Shown one piece after another: positions 17,001 to 26,879 of a stretch of DNA of 64,000 bases; positions within the stretch are counted from its first letter, which is position 1; each line of letters opens with the position of its first letter. The notes beneath the pieces were generated by a model. The model saw only the letters and a list, made by a program, of their open reading frames with translations, was not told the origin of the DNA and did no database searches. Location of the stretch: NCBI RefSeq assembly GCF_900142565.1, contig NZ_FRBH01000002.1, forward strand, positions 62,001-126,000, read 5' to 3'. This DNA comes from Chishuiella changwenlii. GTDB taxonomy: Bacteria > Bacteroidota > Bacteroidia > Flavobacteriales > Weeksellaceae. The position numbers and the translations under genes are program-made.

Positions 17001-18488
17001 TCAAGAAACAATGTAATGTAAATATTCTTCCACTGTTTGGTATCCACTTATTTGTAATTTTTTCTTCAATCTCATTTTACAAACCCTAACACTTTGTGGA
17101 GAAATTCCTAAAGTATTAGCCATATCATTTCCATTCAATTTTAGTCGCATTAAAACTAATATACGTACTTCTGCTTCGGTTACACTAATATCACTTTGTG
17201 TTATTTTACTAAAAAAATCAGGGTATATCGCTGCAAAACGCTTTTTGAATCTATCCCAACCATCGTCAGTAAAAATCTTCTCTTCTAATAAATCATCAAT
17301 ATTATACTCTGGGTTTGTAACCTTTTTATCAGGTTCTTGTAATTGATGAATAATATTATTTTTATTCGTAAGATCTATAATGTATGTTTTAAGTTCTTCT
17401 TCTTTTACATGAATAAGCTGCTTAGAATTTTCTAAATCTATTTCTAATTGCTTTTTTCTAAACTTTATAATAGAAAGGTAACGATAAACAAAAAATGCAG
17501 AAATAAGTAATACTGCTAGTACAGAAACGGCCGTTAACATAAAACGACTATTGGCTATTTTTTTCTCGTTTTGTAGATTTTTGATGCGAAGATTTTTAAC
17601 CTCAATTCCCAAATTTGCTTGATACTGAGACAAAAGATTGCTTTGATTAGCATCCATAATATCTTTTTCTACATCATAATGCTTCTTAAAATAATACAGT
17701 GCAGAATCTTGTACATTAAAAAGATCATAATTGTTAGAAAGTTCACGAAGCCCTTCACTTATTCTAACCTTACTTTTTACTTTATAACTAAGGTTTAAAC
17801 ATTTGTGTCCTGCTTCTATCGCTTCTTTTTTATTACCTTGTTTAGCATATACATAGCTTAAATTTTGATAAGCAGTAGCCATTCCTTCGGTATAGTTTAT
17901 TTTTTTACATTCTTCTAAAGACAATAAATAGAATTTTAAAGCAGCATTATAATTCTTCGAATACCTATAAATCTGACCTTGATTATTGTAAGCAATAGCT
18001 AAATCTTTTGGTTCGTTAATTTCTTTAAAAAGCTGAATAGCCACGTTATTATAATTGAATGCAGTTTTAAAATTTCGTTGCTCTTTAAGTATCAATGCAC
18101 GATTTGTGTAAGTAAGACCTAAAAGTCTTTTCATGTCATTTTTTTCAGCCAGTATAGCGGCTTCAGTATAACATTCCATTGCGGCAGTGTTATTTTCAAG
18201 GCGCCATTGTACCAAACCTAAATTATTTAAAAGTGTGGCCATTTCTGTTTCGTTGTCAGATGCTTTTACCTTTTTATAAGCTTGTGTAAAGTAGTTAAGC
18301 GCTTCTTGATAGTTTCCTGTGCGCCAATGTTCATTTCCTAAATCTCTAAGTGTGGAGAAAGATTCTTTAGTAGATGAGTTATTTTTTTCTACATGATTTT
18401 GTTGTTTCTCAACACAAGATGAGACAAGGAGAAAAGAATAAAGTATGATTAATAATTTTGAAAGGTTTACATTGAACATCATACTCAA
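17001..18488 (-). CDS. TPR lipoprotein-like regulator with C-terminal HTH
   Basis: 495 residues: a signal with lipobox LVSSC, about six TPR units (for example LNYFTQAYKKVK, TLLNNLGLVQWRLENNTAAM, AIAYNNQGQIYRYSKNYNAAL), one membrane helix (about 313-335), a coiled-coil segment, and a C-terminal LuxR-like HTH (TEAEVRILVLMRLKLNGNDMA, then PQSVRVCKMRLKKKL). Such TPR-TM-HTH proteins are common in Bacteroidota. Lipidation and DNA binding cannot both be simple for one chain, so the N-terminus may instead be a signal anchor. It lies just downstream of the T9SS cargo gene with a terminator between them. Confidence 0.8.
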   Translation of the reverse strand: MSMMFNVNLSKLLIILYSFLLVSSCVEKQQNHVEKNNSSTKESFSTLRDLGNEHWRTGNYQEALNYFTQAYKKVKASDNETEMATLLNNLGLVQWRLENNTAAMECYTEAAILAEKNDMKRLLGLTYTNRALILKEQRNFKTAFNYNNVAIQLFKEINEPKDLAIAYNNQGQIYRYSKNYNAALKFYLLSLEECKKINYTEGMATAYQNLSYVYAKQGNKKEAIEAGHKCLNLSYKVKSKVRISEGLRELSNNYDLFNVQDSALYYFKKHYDVEKDIMDANQSNLLSQYQANLGIEVKNLRIKNLQNEKKIANSRFMLTAVSVLAVLLISAFFVYRYLSIIKFRKKQLEIDLENSKQLIHVKEEELKTYIIDLTNKNNIIHQLQEPDKKVTNPEYNIDDLLEEKIFTDDGWDRFKKRFAAIYPDFFSKITQSDISVTEAEVRILVLMRLKLNGNDMANTLGISPQSVRVCKMRLKKKLQISGYQTVEEYLHYIVS

Positions 18489-18510
18489 ATTTAAATTTTT
18501 ATCCTACATA

Positions 18511-18548
18511 AACAAAAAAAGGTTCCAAATTAAATATTCGGAACCTTT
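18511..18548 (-). terminator. Terminator of the T9SS cargo gene
   Basis: AAAGGTTCC (18518-18526) pairs with GGAACCTTT (18540-18548). Read on the minus strand it ends in a run of seven T; the + strand also has a T tract, so it could work in both directions. Confidence 0.85.
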
Positions 18549-18571
18549 CGTTTTTTTTGATTGATATAAAA

Positions 18572-21500
18572 TTATTTAACAATCATTTTTTTAGTTTGTT
18601 TAAAGCCTTTAGATTCTAATGTGTAGAAATATACACCTGGAACTAAACTTTTAATATCAAATGTCACATTGTTTTTACCAGCAGAATAGTTTCCGTCGGC
18701 TATTTTAGTAATATATTGACCTTGTATATTGTATAAATTGATTACAGCTTTCCCTCCATTTGTTAATGTAAACGGTATAGTCGTGATAGAAGAAACAGGA
18801 TTAGGATAGTTTTGCCCCAATACATCATTCTTAGAATCTACAGGTAAGTTATCCGAAAGTCCTAGTGTACTTTTATGTTCAGTTTCAAAAAAGTAAAGAC
18901 CTCTGTAAAAACTTTGATCAGCAACAGTACCAGCTACTAAAAGTTTATTATTACTGTTTGGTACTAATCTTCTACCATAAAATTCTGAATATTCTGGACC
19001 AATAAAATATTCCTCATTTTTATTTTCTCCATTTTTATCAAATGTCAATAATGCTCCAACAGGAAAGAAAACAGAAACAATTTTATGAGCAGAAGGATCT
19101 ATAATCTCTTGGTTTAATATGTAAACTTTATCATCAGCATCAATATGAAAGTCATTGTAATAACGCATATTATCAGATTTTACATTCCAAAGTAATTCAC
19201 CATCTGCGCTATACTTTTGTATAACATTATGTATATCACCATTAATTGCAAGACTGTAACCAACTAAGGCAACACCTCCGTCACTAAAAGATTTTACAGT
19301 ATAAGAACGCTCACTTCTATCTTGATCTCCATACGTTTTATACCATTGCATTTTTCCTGCCGTATCCAATTTTACAATAACCATATCATCTTGTGCTGTA
19401 TTTCCATTGATATAGACACTTCCATCTTTTGCAATGTGCATATCACTAGCCGTAATTGTTTGTCCTGGAATAGATACTGGAGCTGTCCAGTTAATAGTTC
19501 CATTTGTATTAAATTGTACTGCAGCAAAATTTCTAGTTGTTAAAGTTAATTGCCCATTACTATTTACATTTGCTGTATTAACTTGGCCTGCAATACCTGG
19601 CACAGATGTTTTCCATGCTTCAGTTCCATCTGCATTATATTTTATACCAACAATAGTATTACCAGATCTTCCACTAAAGTATAAAGAACCATCTGCTAAT
19701 GGTGTTAAAACAAAAGCTGAAGAATTAGACCAATCAATTTCTTTTACCCATACTCGAGAACCTTCTGGTGATAGTTTAATTAATTTTAATTTTGATGGAG
19801 ATTGTTCAAATGAAGGTATTAAACCAACATAAACATTTCCATTTGTATCTGCTTTTCCAATGATTCCATCTGCAGGATTTCCATTTTTAGAATTATAAAG
19901 AATATTCCAAGCTACTGTACCATCTTCATTATGTTTAACAAGAAAGTAATTCATATTAAGCATTTCATCAGCATAAGAATAATAAGAACCAGTAGAAAAA
20001 GTACTTCCTTTATTATCTGAAAAAGAGTTAAGCATTATAGCTTCTGATGAACCAAGATTAGTATACTTTGCGCTCCATTGTTTTTCTGGAACTGTATTAC
20101 CAAAACTTGATTTTATAGTTTCGAACACATTACCACTTTGTGTATAAAATGAATTAACAGAGAAATAAACATTTCCATTATTATCTGTACCAACTCCAGC
20201 CATTCTACCCATAGTAGCAGTTCCTGTCGTTGTAGAAATTACGAAAGCAGATTCACCTAATAAGTTTCCATCTGGTGAATATTTATACGCACGAGCTGCA
20301 ACATCTTGTTCCCAAGCTTCAGCACCTGGAGTCATTCCATTTGCAGCAATAATAATATTACCATTAGTATCAAAAGATAATTTGTTATGATCAGATTGTA
20401 TAAGACCATTGGTTTCTGTTACCCAATTTTGTGTTCCATCTGTATTGTATGATAAAAGAACAGTTCCGTCATCAGAAAAGCTTCCCGAATGATTTCCGCT
20501 GACATATAGTTTGTTATTATGAAGCGCTATTTGCCAACCATTTGTTTGTTCTTCTTGACTTCTGTGAGACTGTACCCATTGTTCTTCTCCGTTTGCATTG
20601 TATTTAATTGTTCCAATGCGATTAAGATAAGTATCAAAAGTACCTGTCACATAAATATTATTATCAGCATCTGTAGTAATAGCAGCAGGAACTGAATTTG
20701 TAACATCTGCAATGTTTTCAGGATCTGTGCTTTTATAATTATAAGCTTGTTCCCAAATTTTTGTACCATCTGCAGTGTATTTAATAGTATGGTAATTAAG
20801 CCATCCTTCAGCATTAGGACTGTACCCTGTTACTATAACATTACCAATATTATCTACTGCAACAGCTGTTGCTTCATTCCAAGATTCTCTATTTGCAGGG
20901 TTTTCGGTTTTATGCCATAACTTTTCTCCTTTACTATTATATTTTAAAGTAACATAATCCACAGAATTTCCAGACCATGTGATACCAGATAAATAAATAT
21001 TCCCATTACTATCAGTTGTTAAATGACTAGGAATCTCTAACCCTTTCGTTCCATTGTCAAAAGATGTATCAAAAAGTTTTGTACCATCTGTAGAGTATTT
21101 AACAAGACGAATATCCATGTCATTACCATTCCATTTAAGTCCCGATACAACTATATTTCCTTCGTTATCAAATATAATATGGGTACCATGTTCAACGGCA
21201 TATAATGAAGCTTGTTCTCGTTTTTGCCATATAATTTGACCATCTGGACCAACTTTTATAGTAAAAAAATCTCCAGAAGGCTGATTTTCATTAGAACTTC
21301 CTCCTGTAATATAAGTATTCCCATTTCCATCTGTTACAGATGCATAAGGAATACTATTTCCTTTATAAACTTCTCCACCAAAAAAGTCAAATTTATTTTT
21401 GTTATCACGAAGTACTTGAGACTTTATTTTGGATAACATTTTTTCTGTTGGATTGATAATGGTTTTATTTTGTTCACTCTTTTTTAACCCGGTTGGTTGA

Positions 21501-21640
21501 GGGTTAAGTAAAGAGATGCTACCAAAGTTTTTAGAAACCTTATAACCATTTTGTTCTTTAAGAATTGTGCTTTGTGCAGTAACAATTGTACAGACTGTTA
21601 CAGCAATCAAAGAAGCTGTGGATTTAATAGTAAAATTCAT
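18572..21640 (-). CDS. T9SS-secreted beta-propeller protein
   Basis: This 1022-residue protein has a signal peptide (cleavage about residue 22), then more than fifteen repeats of the SBBP/delta-60 type with the core D-x-x-GN-x-Y/V-x-x-G (DGNGNTYITGGS, DSNGNIYLSGIT, DADNNIYVTGTF and others), which fold as beta-propeller blades. The last 80 residues are a type A T9SS sorting domain: NYPNPVSSITTIPF, INLYNIQGQYI, PGVYFYTL and the basic end KMIVK. It should be exported across the outer membrane and surface-attached or released. The ligand is unknown. Confidence 0.9.
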   Translation of the reverse strand: MNFTIKSTASLIAVTVCTIVTAQSTILKEQNGYKVSKNFGSISLLNPQPTGLKKSEQNKTIINPTEKMLSKIKSQVLRDNKNKFDFFGGEVYKGNSIPYASVTDGNGNTYITGGSSNENQPSGDFFTIKVGPDGQIIWQKREQASLYAVEHGTHIIFDNEGNIVVSGLKWNGNDMDIRLVKYSTDGTKLFDTSFDNGTKGLEIPSHLTTDSNGNIYLSGITWSGNSVDYVTLKYNSKGEKLWHKTENPANRESWNEATAVAVDNIGNVIVTGYSPNAEGWLNYHTIKYTADGTKIWEQAYNYKSTDPENIADVTNSVPAAITTDADNNIYVTGTFDTYLNRIGTIKYNANGEEQWVQSHRSQEEQTNGWQIALHNNKLYVSGNHSGSFSDDGTVLLSYNTDGTQNWVTETNGLIQSDHNKLSFDTNGNIIIAANGMTPGAEAWEQDVAARAYKYSPDGNLLGESAFVISTTTGTATMGRMAGVGTDNNGNVYFSVNSFYTQSGNVFETIKSSFGNTVPEKQWSAKYTNLGSSEAIMLNSFSDNKGSTFSTGSYYSYADEMLNMNYFLVKHNEDGTVAWNILYNSKNGNPADGIIGKADTNGNVYVGLIPSFEQSPSKLKLIKLSPEGSRVWVKEIDWSNSSAFVLTPLADGSLYFSGRSGNTIVGIKYNADGTEAWKTSVPGIAGQVNTANVNSNGQLTLTTRNFAAVQFNTNGTINWTAPVSIPGQTITASDMHIAKDGSVYINGNTAQDDMVIVKLDTAGKMQWYKTYGDQDRSERSYTVKSFSDGGVALVGYSLAINGDIHNVIQKYSADGELLWNVKSDNMRYYNDFHIDADDKVYILNQEIIDPSAHKIVSVFFPVGALLTFDKNGENKNEEYFIGPEYSEFYGRRLVPNSNNKLLVAGTVADQSFYRGLYFFETEHKSTLGLSDNLPVDSKNDVLGQNYPNPVSSITTIPFTLTNGGKAVINLYNIQGQYITKIADGNYSAGKNNVTFDIKSLVPGVYFYTLESKGFKQTKKMIVK

Positions 21641-21947
21641 ATCGTGTTAATTATTAAATGTAAAATTAAAGTTATTACAATGTTTTATTAAGGTTTTTAG
21701 TGTTGACATCTATGTTGACAATTGCTATTTTACACAATAATAAAGACGACGAAATATCGAAATGATACTTTTCTAATTGATGCAATGTTTTTCTAACAAG
21801 AACTTTATTTATAAAAACAAAAAGATGATTTGTTTTTGATAATTAATGCATTTCAATAATAAGTAGTAGTAAAATTTTATAAAAGATTTTAGGAAGTTTT
21901 ATTTGTAATCTTTATTTTCGGTAAATAAATAACCTAAACAAACTATT
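21641..21947. other. Intergenic region between divergent genes
   Basis: This 307-base A+T-rich gap separates the T9SS cargo gene (minus) from a lipoprotein gene (plus). No ORF of interest and no RNA gene is seen. It holds a 12-base-spaced direct repeat TGTTGACA (21701-21708 and 21713-21720), 61-80 bases upstream of the cargo gene, which may be a regulator site. No perfect TAnnTTTG box was found for either gene. Confidence 0.5.
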
Positions 21948-22538
21948 ATGAAAAAATTAGTTAGAAAACAATCAATGTTTTTTTATGCTTTTCTATTTCT
22001 TACTATTTTTAGTTGTAAAGACAAAAATGTAAACGAAAAGAAAGAAGTTTCATCCATAACTCCAACCGAAAAACCTACTGAGGTTACAGAAAAAGTAAAA
22101 CCTTTGTCTATCGTAGGAACTTATTCTTTTGGGACTAATTTGGAAAAAGGAGCTATAGGAAAAGTTTATGTATACCCAATAACAGATAGTACGGCAGTTT
22201 TTTATTTAGATGTATCAGAAGGTGCACCGGATTATATGTTAACAACTTTATATGGAGAAATGTTGGTAAAGGATAATGTAGGGACTTATGATTCGAAGAA
22301 AGATAAACAAGGAGCAGAACAATACGGTGATGCATTGAGTAATTGTGTAATGAAATTTGAATTTAAACAAGGAGAACTTACGATAAAACCTAAGGAGAAA
22401 GGATGTGGTTTTGGAAAAGATGCATCTGTATATTCAACATATAAATTAATAAATGAAACAACGCCTAAATATTTTGAAAACGTACAAGGTACTAAGAGTT
22501 ATCCAGTAGAATTAATTCTTGAAAAATATAAAAAATAG
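21948..22538 (+). CDS. Lipoprotein of unknown function
   Basis: The 196-residue product has a lipoprotein signal with TIFSC (Cys at about residue 23), a charged Thr/Pro/Glu linker to about residue 55, and a compact beta-rich domain starting at LSIVGTYSFG with two or three further cysteines (NCVMKFEF, KGCGFGK). The layout resembles small lipocalin-like domains, but no family is recognised. Alone between its own upstream gap and a strong terminator. Confidence 0.7.
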   Translation: MKKLVRKQSMFFYAFLFLTIFSCKDKNVNEKKEVSSITPTEKPTEVTEKVKPLSIVGTYSFGTNLEKGAIGKVYVYPITDSTAVFYLDVSEGAPDYMLTTLYGEMLVKDNVGTYDSKKDKQGAEQYGDALSNCVMKFEFKQGELTIKPKEKGCGFGKDASVYSTYKLINETTPKYFENVQGTKSYPVELILEKYKK

Positions 22539-22615
22539 TCCAAAGATTTACTTTTAAATCTTTTATCTCAAGATAATCAATTGTATAATTTGTTTTGATG
22601 ATATAAATAAAATTT

Positions 22616-22656
22616 AAAAAAACTCTTGTGTAACAGAATATACAAGAGTTTTTTAT
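22616..22656. terminator. Bidirectional-looking terminator
   Basis: AACTCTTGT (22621-22629) pairs perfectly with ACAAGAGTT (22642-22650), with A-rich and T-rich flanks. Confidence 0.8.
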
Positions 22657-22775
22657 TCTAAATTTTCTGAATAATGTATTTCTGCAACATTCTATAAAAC
22701 AAAATTATTTTTAAATCATAATATTTTTTATTTTAGTGGTTGTTATTAAACATATTAACTAATTAATTACATAAA

Positions 22776-23288
22776 ATGAAAAAAATATTATTATTTACAT
22801 TGTTTTTGTTTTCACTAACAGCATACGCAGATCAATGGTATGTATTGTCTTATGATCAAGCAAAACAAGCAAAGGAATTTTTAGATAAACAATCATACGT
22901 AGTTTCTTTTTGTGGTTGTTGTGATAACGATCCAAAGCAATTAATAGAAATTAAGAAAGTACAAATTGAAAAATGGAAAAGTTCAAATAAAGATGAAAAT
23001 TTGTATTACATAAAAATTGATGGAACAAATAATACAACAAATCAACCATTTTCAGAAGGTGTAGATTTAGCTTATATACATGTATTAAATCCAGATGGAT
23101 TAGCTTTTACTGTTGCTGGAGAATTATCTTGGGAAGTAGATGCTTGTGTAGAACCTTTTCCTTTTGATGTAAAAAAGGAGAAAAAGAAAAACAAAAGAAA
23201 TAAAAAATTAGCTCATCATAGATTTTTAAATTCTATTAATGAGAATGATGCGACTTTTTTAACAAAAATTTCATCAAGGTTTAATTAA
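22776..23288 (+). CDS. Small secreted protein with CGCC motif
   Basis: 170 residues with a signal peptide (cleavage after LTAYA, about residue 18). The mature part contains a cysteine cluster (SFCGCCDND, about residues 45-53) and one further Cys (DACVEPF), and ends in a strongly basic tail (KKEKKKNKRNKK). The cluster could hold a metal or a disulfide, but no family is recognised. Followed by a perfect 14-base-stem terminator, so it is monocistronic. Confidence 0.6.
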   Translation: MKKILLFTLFLFSLTAYADQWYVLSYDQAKQAKEFLDKQSYVVSFCGCCDNDPKQLIEIKKVQIEKWKSSNKDENLYYIKIDGTNNTTNQPFSEGVDLAYIHVLNPDGLAFTVAGELSWEVDACVEPFPFDVKKEKKKNKRNKKLAHHRFLNSINENDATFLTKISSRFN

Positions 23289-23307
23289 ATTATAATGATT
23301 TATTTAT

Positions 23308-23350
23308 GTGTAGAATAACATAGCAAATGTTATTCTACACTTTTATTTTA
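23308..23350 (+). terminator. Strong terminator
   Basis: A perfect 14-base stem (23308-23321 with 23327-23340) closes a 5-base loop and is followed by TTTTATTTTAT. Confidence 0.85.
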
Positions 23351-23388
23351 TACCCATTCAATTGTTTGTTCTTTTAAAATAATTTGCA

Positions 23389-25158
23389 ATGAATTCTATC
23401 AAAACAAAAATATTTTTAATCGCTATTATAAGTTTTCATTTTTTTGCTTTTGCACAAGAAGATACATTTCGACACTATAAAGAATATGAAGTAAAAAATA
23501 TTCCGAAAACAAAACTTATAGTAGATGCTAATAAGGAAGATGTTAAGAACTTTTTTTTAGAATATGATAAAGAAAATATAGTTAAGATTTCAGAAGACAA
23601 ATATCAATTATTTGATACTAAACAAGCTTTTACAACAAAAGAAGATTTTGATGCATCTGTAAAGAAAGGTGTTGCTCCCGATGATTGGCTTTTTACACAC
23701 GAAGGAAGTTTATCTTCTTATTGGGAAGTCTCATTTAAAGGTTTGAATGGAAATAAAACAGAAATGGAGTTTGAGCTAAAGAAAGTCGTAACAAACTCAG
23801 AAATTAAAGCCGTTTTTTCTGATAATGAAATTCTGAATCAACAACAGATGTGGGAGAAATGGTATCAAAATAAAAAATTAGTATCAAGAGGAATTATAGA
23901 AAAGTTATACGAAATCTATTTTCGAAAAAAAATTCTTCCAGCTTTGCATGTAGCAAAATTTTCTAAAGAAAAAGGATTCGATAATGGTAATTATACAATT
24001 AAAAATTTTATTCCAAATAAAAAAGTAGAAGCTAAAGTTGTTTTTAAAAAGCAAGTACCAGAATTAGGAAATTCTCTTGATAAGAAAAGTATATTGGTTT
24101 ATGATAGAGTAAGGGCAATTATAAGTTTACTAGATAATGATACTGGTAAAACAATTTGGACCAAAACACTAGAAAATAAAGATAGTCAGAATTTAAATAA
24201 ATTCAATATTTATAAAAATACCGTTTATGTTGCGACAAGTAGTGGTAACATATATGCCTTGTCCTTAAAAAATGGTGAAGAGTATTGGAAAATGTCTCCA
24301 ACAAATGATGCACAAAAAGAAAATATTACGAATCTTTTTAAACAAGATTTACCAATTTCTGACGAGTATTTATATGCAAATTACAACGGAACAGTTTACA
24401 AAATAAACAGATATAATGGGCAAATAGATTGGTCGCAAACAATCGGGAATTATGGACATTATAATTATTCTTTTGATAATGAAAATCTTTATAAAACAGG
24501 CATTTTAGAATGTTTTGTTATAAATAAGAAAAGTGGTGAAGTAACCAAAATTATTAACAATACAGAAGAAAATACGTTTTATTCACCTAACGAATTAGAT
24601 GCTAAAAACAAAATAATTTATCTATCTGCTGGTAGTTTATATGCTTTTAATTTAACTACAGATAAAGTAATATGGAAGTATAAAGATGGTGCAGATTTTA
24701 TTTTTAGAGAAAATACGACACTTTATACAGCAGTCAATGGATCGCTTACTTTAAGCGCGATAAATTCTAATTCTGGAGATTTACTTTGGGAGAATACTGA
24801 AATTAAACCACAGAATGGAGAAGGAAAAACAATTCTTGATATTTATAATCTCAACAATGAAATTATGATGGATATTTTTGTTGAAGACTATTCTAATAAA
24901 ACGACAACAAGACAACTTGTTTTTATTGATAAAAAAACAGGAGAACTAAATTTAATTAATAATATTACAGAAAAAATAATATCAAACCCATTACTAACAG
25001 AGAATGAAGTTTTATTAATTTCTCCAAATAAGCTTCTAACAATTAATCTTAAAACAAAAGAACTGAAAGAGAAAGTTATTGATTTTTCTGTATTAGAATC
25101 AGAGAAAAATAAATTAGGAGTCTATGAACATTATTCTCAGCTCATAAACCCCAATTAA
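23389..25158 (+). CDS. PQQ-like beta-propeller protein, secreted
   Basis: The 589-residue product has a signal peptide (cleavage after FFAFAQ, about residue 23), an N-terminal mixed domain of about 200 residues, and then PQQ-like repeats with the Trp docking pattern: DTGKTIWTKTLEN, SSGNIYALSLKNGEEYWKM, NGTVYKINRYNGQIDWSQ, LTTDKVIWKYKDG, NSGDLLWEN. These form a propeller as in BamB or PQQ-dependent enzymes; no cofactor ligands can be identified, so a binding or scaffold role is as likely as an enzyme. Convergent with the hydrolase gene, 15 bases away. Confidence 0.8.
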   Translation: MNSIKTKIFLIAIISFHFFAFAQEDTFRHYKEYEVKNIPKTKLIVDANKEDVKNFFLEYDKENIVKISEDKYQLFDTKQAFTTKEDFDASVKKGVAPDDWLFTHEGSLSSYWEVSFKGLNGNKTEMEFELKKVVTNSEIKAVFSDNEILNQQQMWEKWYQNKKLVSRGIIEKLYEIYFRKKILPALHVAKFSKEKGFDNGNYTIKNFIPNKKVEAKVVFKKQVPELGNSLDKKSILVYDRVRAIISLLDNDTGKTIWTKTLENKDSQNLNKFNIYKNTVYVATSSGNIYALSLKNGEEYWKMSPTNDAQKENITNLFKQDLPISDEYLYANYNGTVYKINRYNGQIDWSQTIGNYGHYNYSFDNENLYKTGILECFVINKKSGEVTKIINNTEENTFYSPNELDAKNKIIYLSAGSLYAFNLTTDKVIWKYKDGADFIFRENTTLYTAVNGSLTLSAINSNSGDLLWENTEIKPQNGEGKTILDIYNLNNEIMMDIFVEDYSNKTTTRQLVFIDKKTGELNLINNITEKIISNPLLTENEVLLISPNKLLTINLKTKELKEKVIDFSVLESEKNKLGVYEHYSQLINPN

Positions 25159-25173
25159 ACCTTACAGAAGATG

Positions 25174-25998
25174 TTATTTTTTTAATCCTTCAATTCTTTT
25201 CACCTCTTTTATAAGCAATGGAAAAGCTGGTTGAGCCATTTCACCATGATCAAAACCATCTAGTTCATATAAAACAGTTTCTTTGTGACCTTTTAATTTC
25301 ATTATACGCCACATATATGCATTTTCTTCGTATCTACCGAAAATTTCTTTTTCACGATCACCAGTAATTAAAAGTAATGGAGGAGCATCTTGTCTAGCAA
25401 AATACAATGGCCCCATATCATCTATTCTAGGATCTAACTCGTTAATACCTCTTTCTTTTCTAATTGTAAAATGAGAAATCATTTGCCCACTAAATGGAAT
25501 AATACCTGCCAACTTATTGGCATCTATCTGATATTTTTTAAGATAAGACTTATCTAAACCAACCATTGTTGCAAGGTAACCACCAGCCGAATGACCAGAA
25601 ATAAAAATAAGATTCTCGTTACCACCATATTCCTTTATATGATTAAATGTCCAAGCTGTTGCAGCGGCTGCATCTTCAATATATTTAGGAGCATTTACTT
25701 TTGGAGATAATCTGTAATTTACACCAATTATAGCAATTCCTTTATTCTTTAATGCTTCAGGAATTTCTTTTTCTCCACCTGTTATTCCTCCACCATGAAA
25801 CCAAATTACAGTAGGGAAGTTTTTAACATTTTTAGGGATGTAAATATCCAAAACACATCTTTCGTTTATATAACTGTCTGCTTTGTTTATTTTATCATCA
25901 TAGTAATGAATATTGCTGATTGTTTTGTAGTCTTGTGCATAAATTTTTGTAGCTGTAATACTTAAAAATACGAGAAGATATAACCAAATATTTTTCAT
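25174..25998 (-). CDS. Secreted alpha/beta hydrolase (esterase/lipase-like)
   Basis: 274 residues from the ATG ending at 25998, chosen because it gives a clean signal peptide (cleavage after KIYA); an upstream in-frame ATG would add 12 residues in front of it. The fold shows the oxyanion-hole motif HGGG (68-71), the nucleophile elbow GHSAGG with Ser137, a late Asp (LLLITGDREKE), and a His in DGFDHGE. This is the hormone-sensitive-lipase/BD-FAE-like pattern for carboxylester hydrolysis. The substrate is unknown. Confidence 0.85.
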   Translation of the reverse strand: MKNIWLYLLVFLSITATKIYAQDYKTISNIHYYDDKINKADSYINERCVLDIYIPKNVKNFPTVIWFHGGGITGGEKEIPEALKNKGIAIIGVNYRLSPKVNAPKYIEDAAAATAWTFNHIKEYGGNENLIFISGHSAGGYLATMVGLDKSYLKKYQIDANKLAGIIPFSGQMISHFTIRKERGINELDPRIDDMGPLYFARQDAPPLLLITGDREKEIFGRYEENAYMWRIMKLKGHKETVLYELDGFDHGEMAQPAFPLLIKEVKRIEGLKK

Positions 25999-26098
25999 AA
26001 TTGTTTGAATTATTTTTAGATAAAAAATTAACAATATTTTATTGTCTCATTTTTTATGTTAGATATACAATACCCTAAATTTAGTAAAAATAAAATTT

Positions 26099-26863
26099 AT
26101 GGGACAATTACAAAATAAAGTAGCAATTATTACAGGAGCTGCATTAGGAATGGGAAAAGCAACAGCAGAGCTATTTGCAGAAGAAGGAGCAAAAGTTATT
26201 GTAGCAGATTTTAATGAAGAAGCAGGTCAGGCTACAGTAGATGAAATTAAGAGTAAAGGAGGAGAAGCAACTTTTTGTAAAGTAGATATTTCAGATTCTT
26301 CTCAAGTAGAAGCTATGGTTAAATTTACGGTTGACACATACGGAAGATTAGATTGTGCTGTAAATAATGCAGCTTTAAAACCAGATAATAATTCTTTTCA
26401 GGATTTAGATGAGGAATATTATGATAGATTACAAGCTGTAGATTTAAAAGGAACAGCTTTATGTATGAAATATGAACTTAGACAATTTATGAAACAAGAA
26501 GGAGGAGGTTCTATTGTAAACATATCATCAATTAATGCATTTAAACCAATTTTGGGTAATCCAGCATATCAAGCATTTAAACATGGAGTAGAAGGTTTAA
26601 CAAAAGCTGCTGCATTTGAATATGGAGTAAAAGGAATAAGAATAAATTCGGTTGCGCCAGGAGCAATTCGTACACCAATGTTAACAGCATCTTTAGCAGA
26701 TAAAGGAATTACTGAAGAAGATATAATTCCATCTATGAGCTTAATTGGACGCCTTGGAGAAGTGAGAGAAGTTGCTCAAGGATCACTATTTTTAAGTTCG
26801 GATGCTGCAAGTTATGTTCATGGAACTGTTCTACATGTAGGAGGAGGTTTTGAGCTACTTTAA
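26099..26863 (+). CDS. SDR family oxidoreductase
   Basis: This 254-residue classical SDR has TGAALGMG (12-19), NNA (89-91), catalytic Ser at 143-144, and Y157-x-x-x-K161. Asp37 at the end of the second strand (VADFNEE) favours NAD(H), unlike the first SDR in the window. The end GTVLHVGGGF is typical. It is about a third identical to the other SDR by eye and not a recent copy. The gene stands alone and ends at a perfect palindromic terminator. Confidence 0.9.
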   Translation: MGQLQNKVAIITGAALGMGKATAELFAEEGAKVIVADFNEEAGQATVDEIKSKGGEATFCKVDISDSSQVEAMVKFTVDTYGRLDCAVNNAALKPDNNSFQDLDEEYYDRLQAVDLKGTALCMKYELRQFMKQEGGGSIVNISSINAFKPILGNPAYQAFKHGVEGLTKAAAFEYGVKGIRINSVAPGAIRTPMLTASLADKGITEEDIIPSMSLIGRLGEVREVAQGSLFLSSDAASYVHGTVLHVGGGFELL

Positions 26864-26879
26864 AAGCTATTAAAAAACG

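Noticed and set aside
17001-18488. TPR-HTH protein as a cytoplasmic regulator
   Set aside because: The N-terminal signal and the internal membrane helix do not suit a simple soluble regulator. The topology was left open.
19434-19832. Open frame of 132 codons opposite the T9SS cargo gene
   Set aside because: Antisense to a gene with a repeated structure; repeats keep antisense frames open. No start context or domain.
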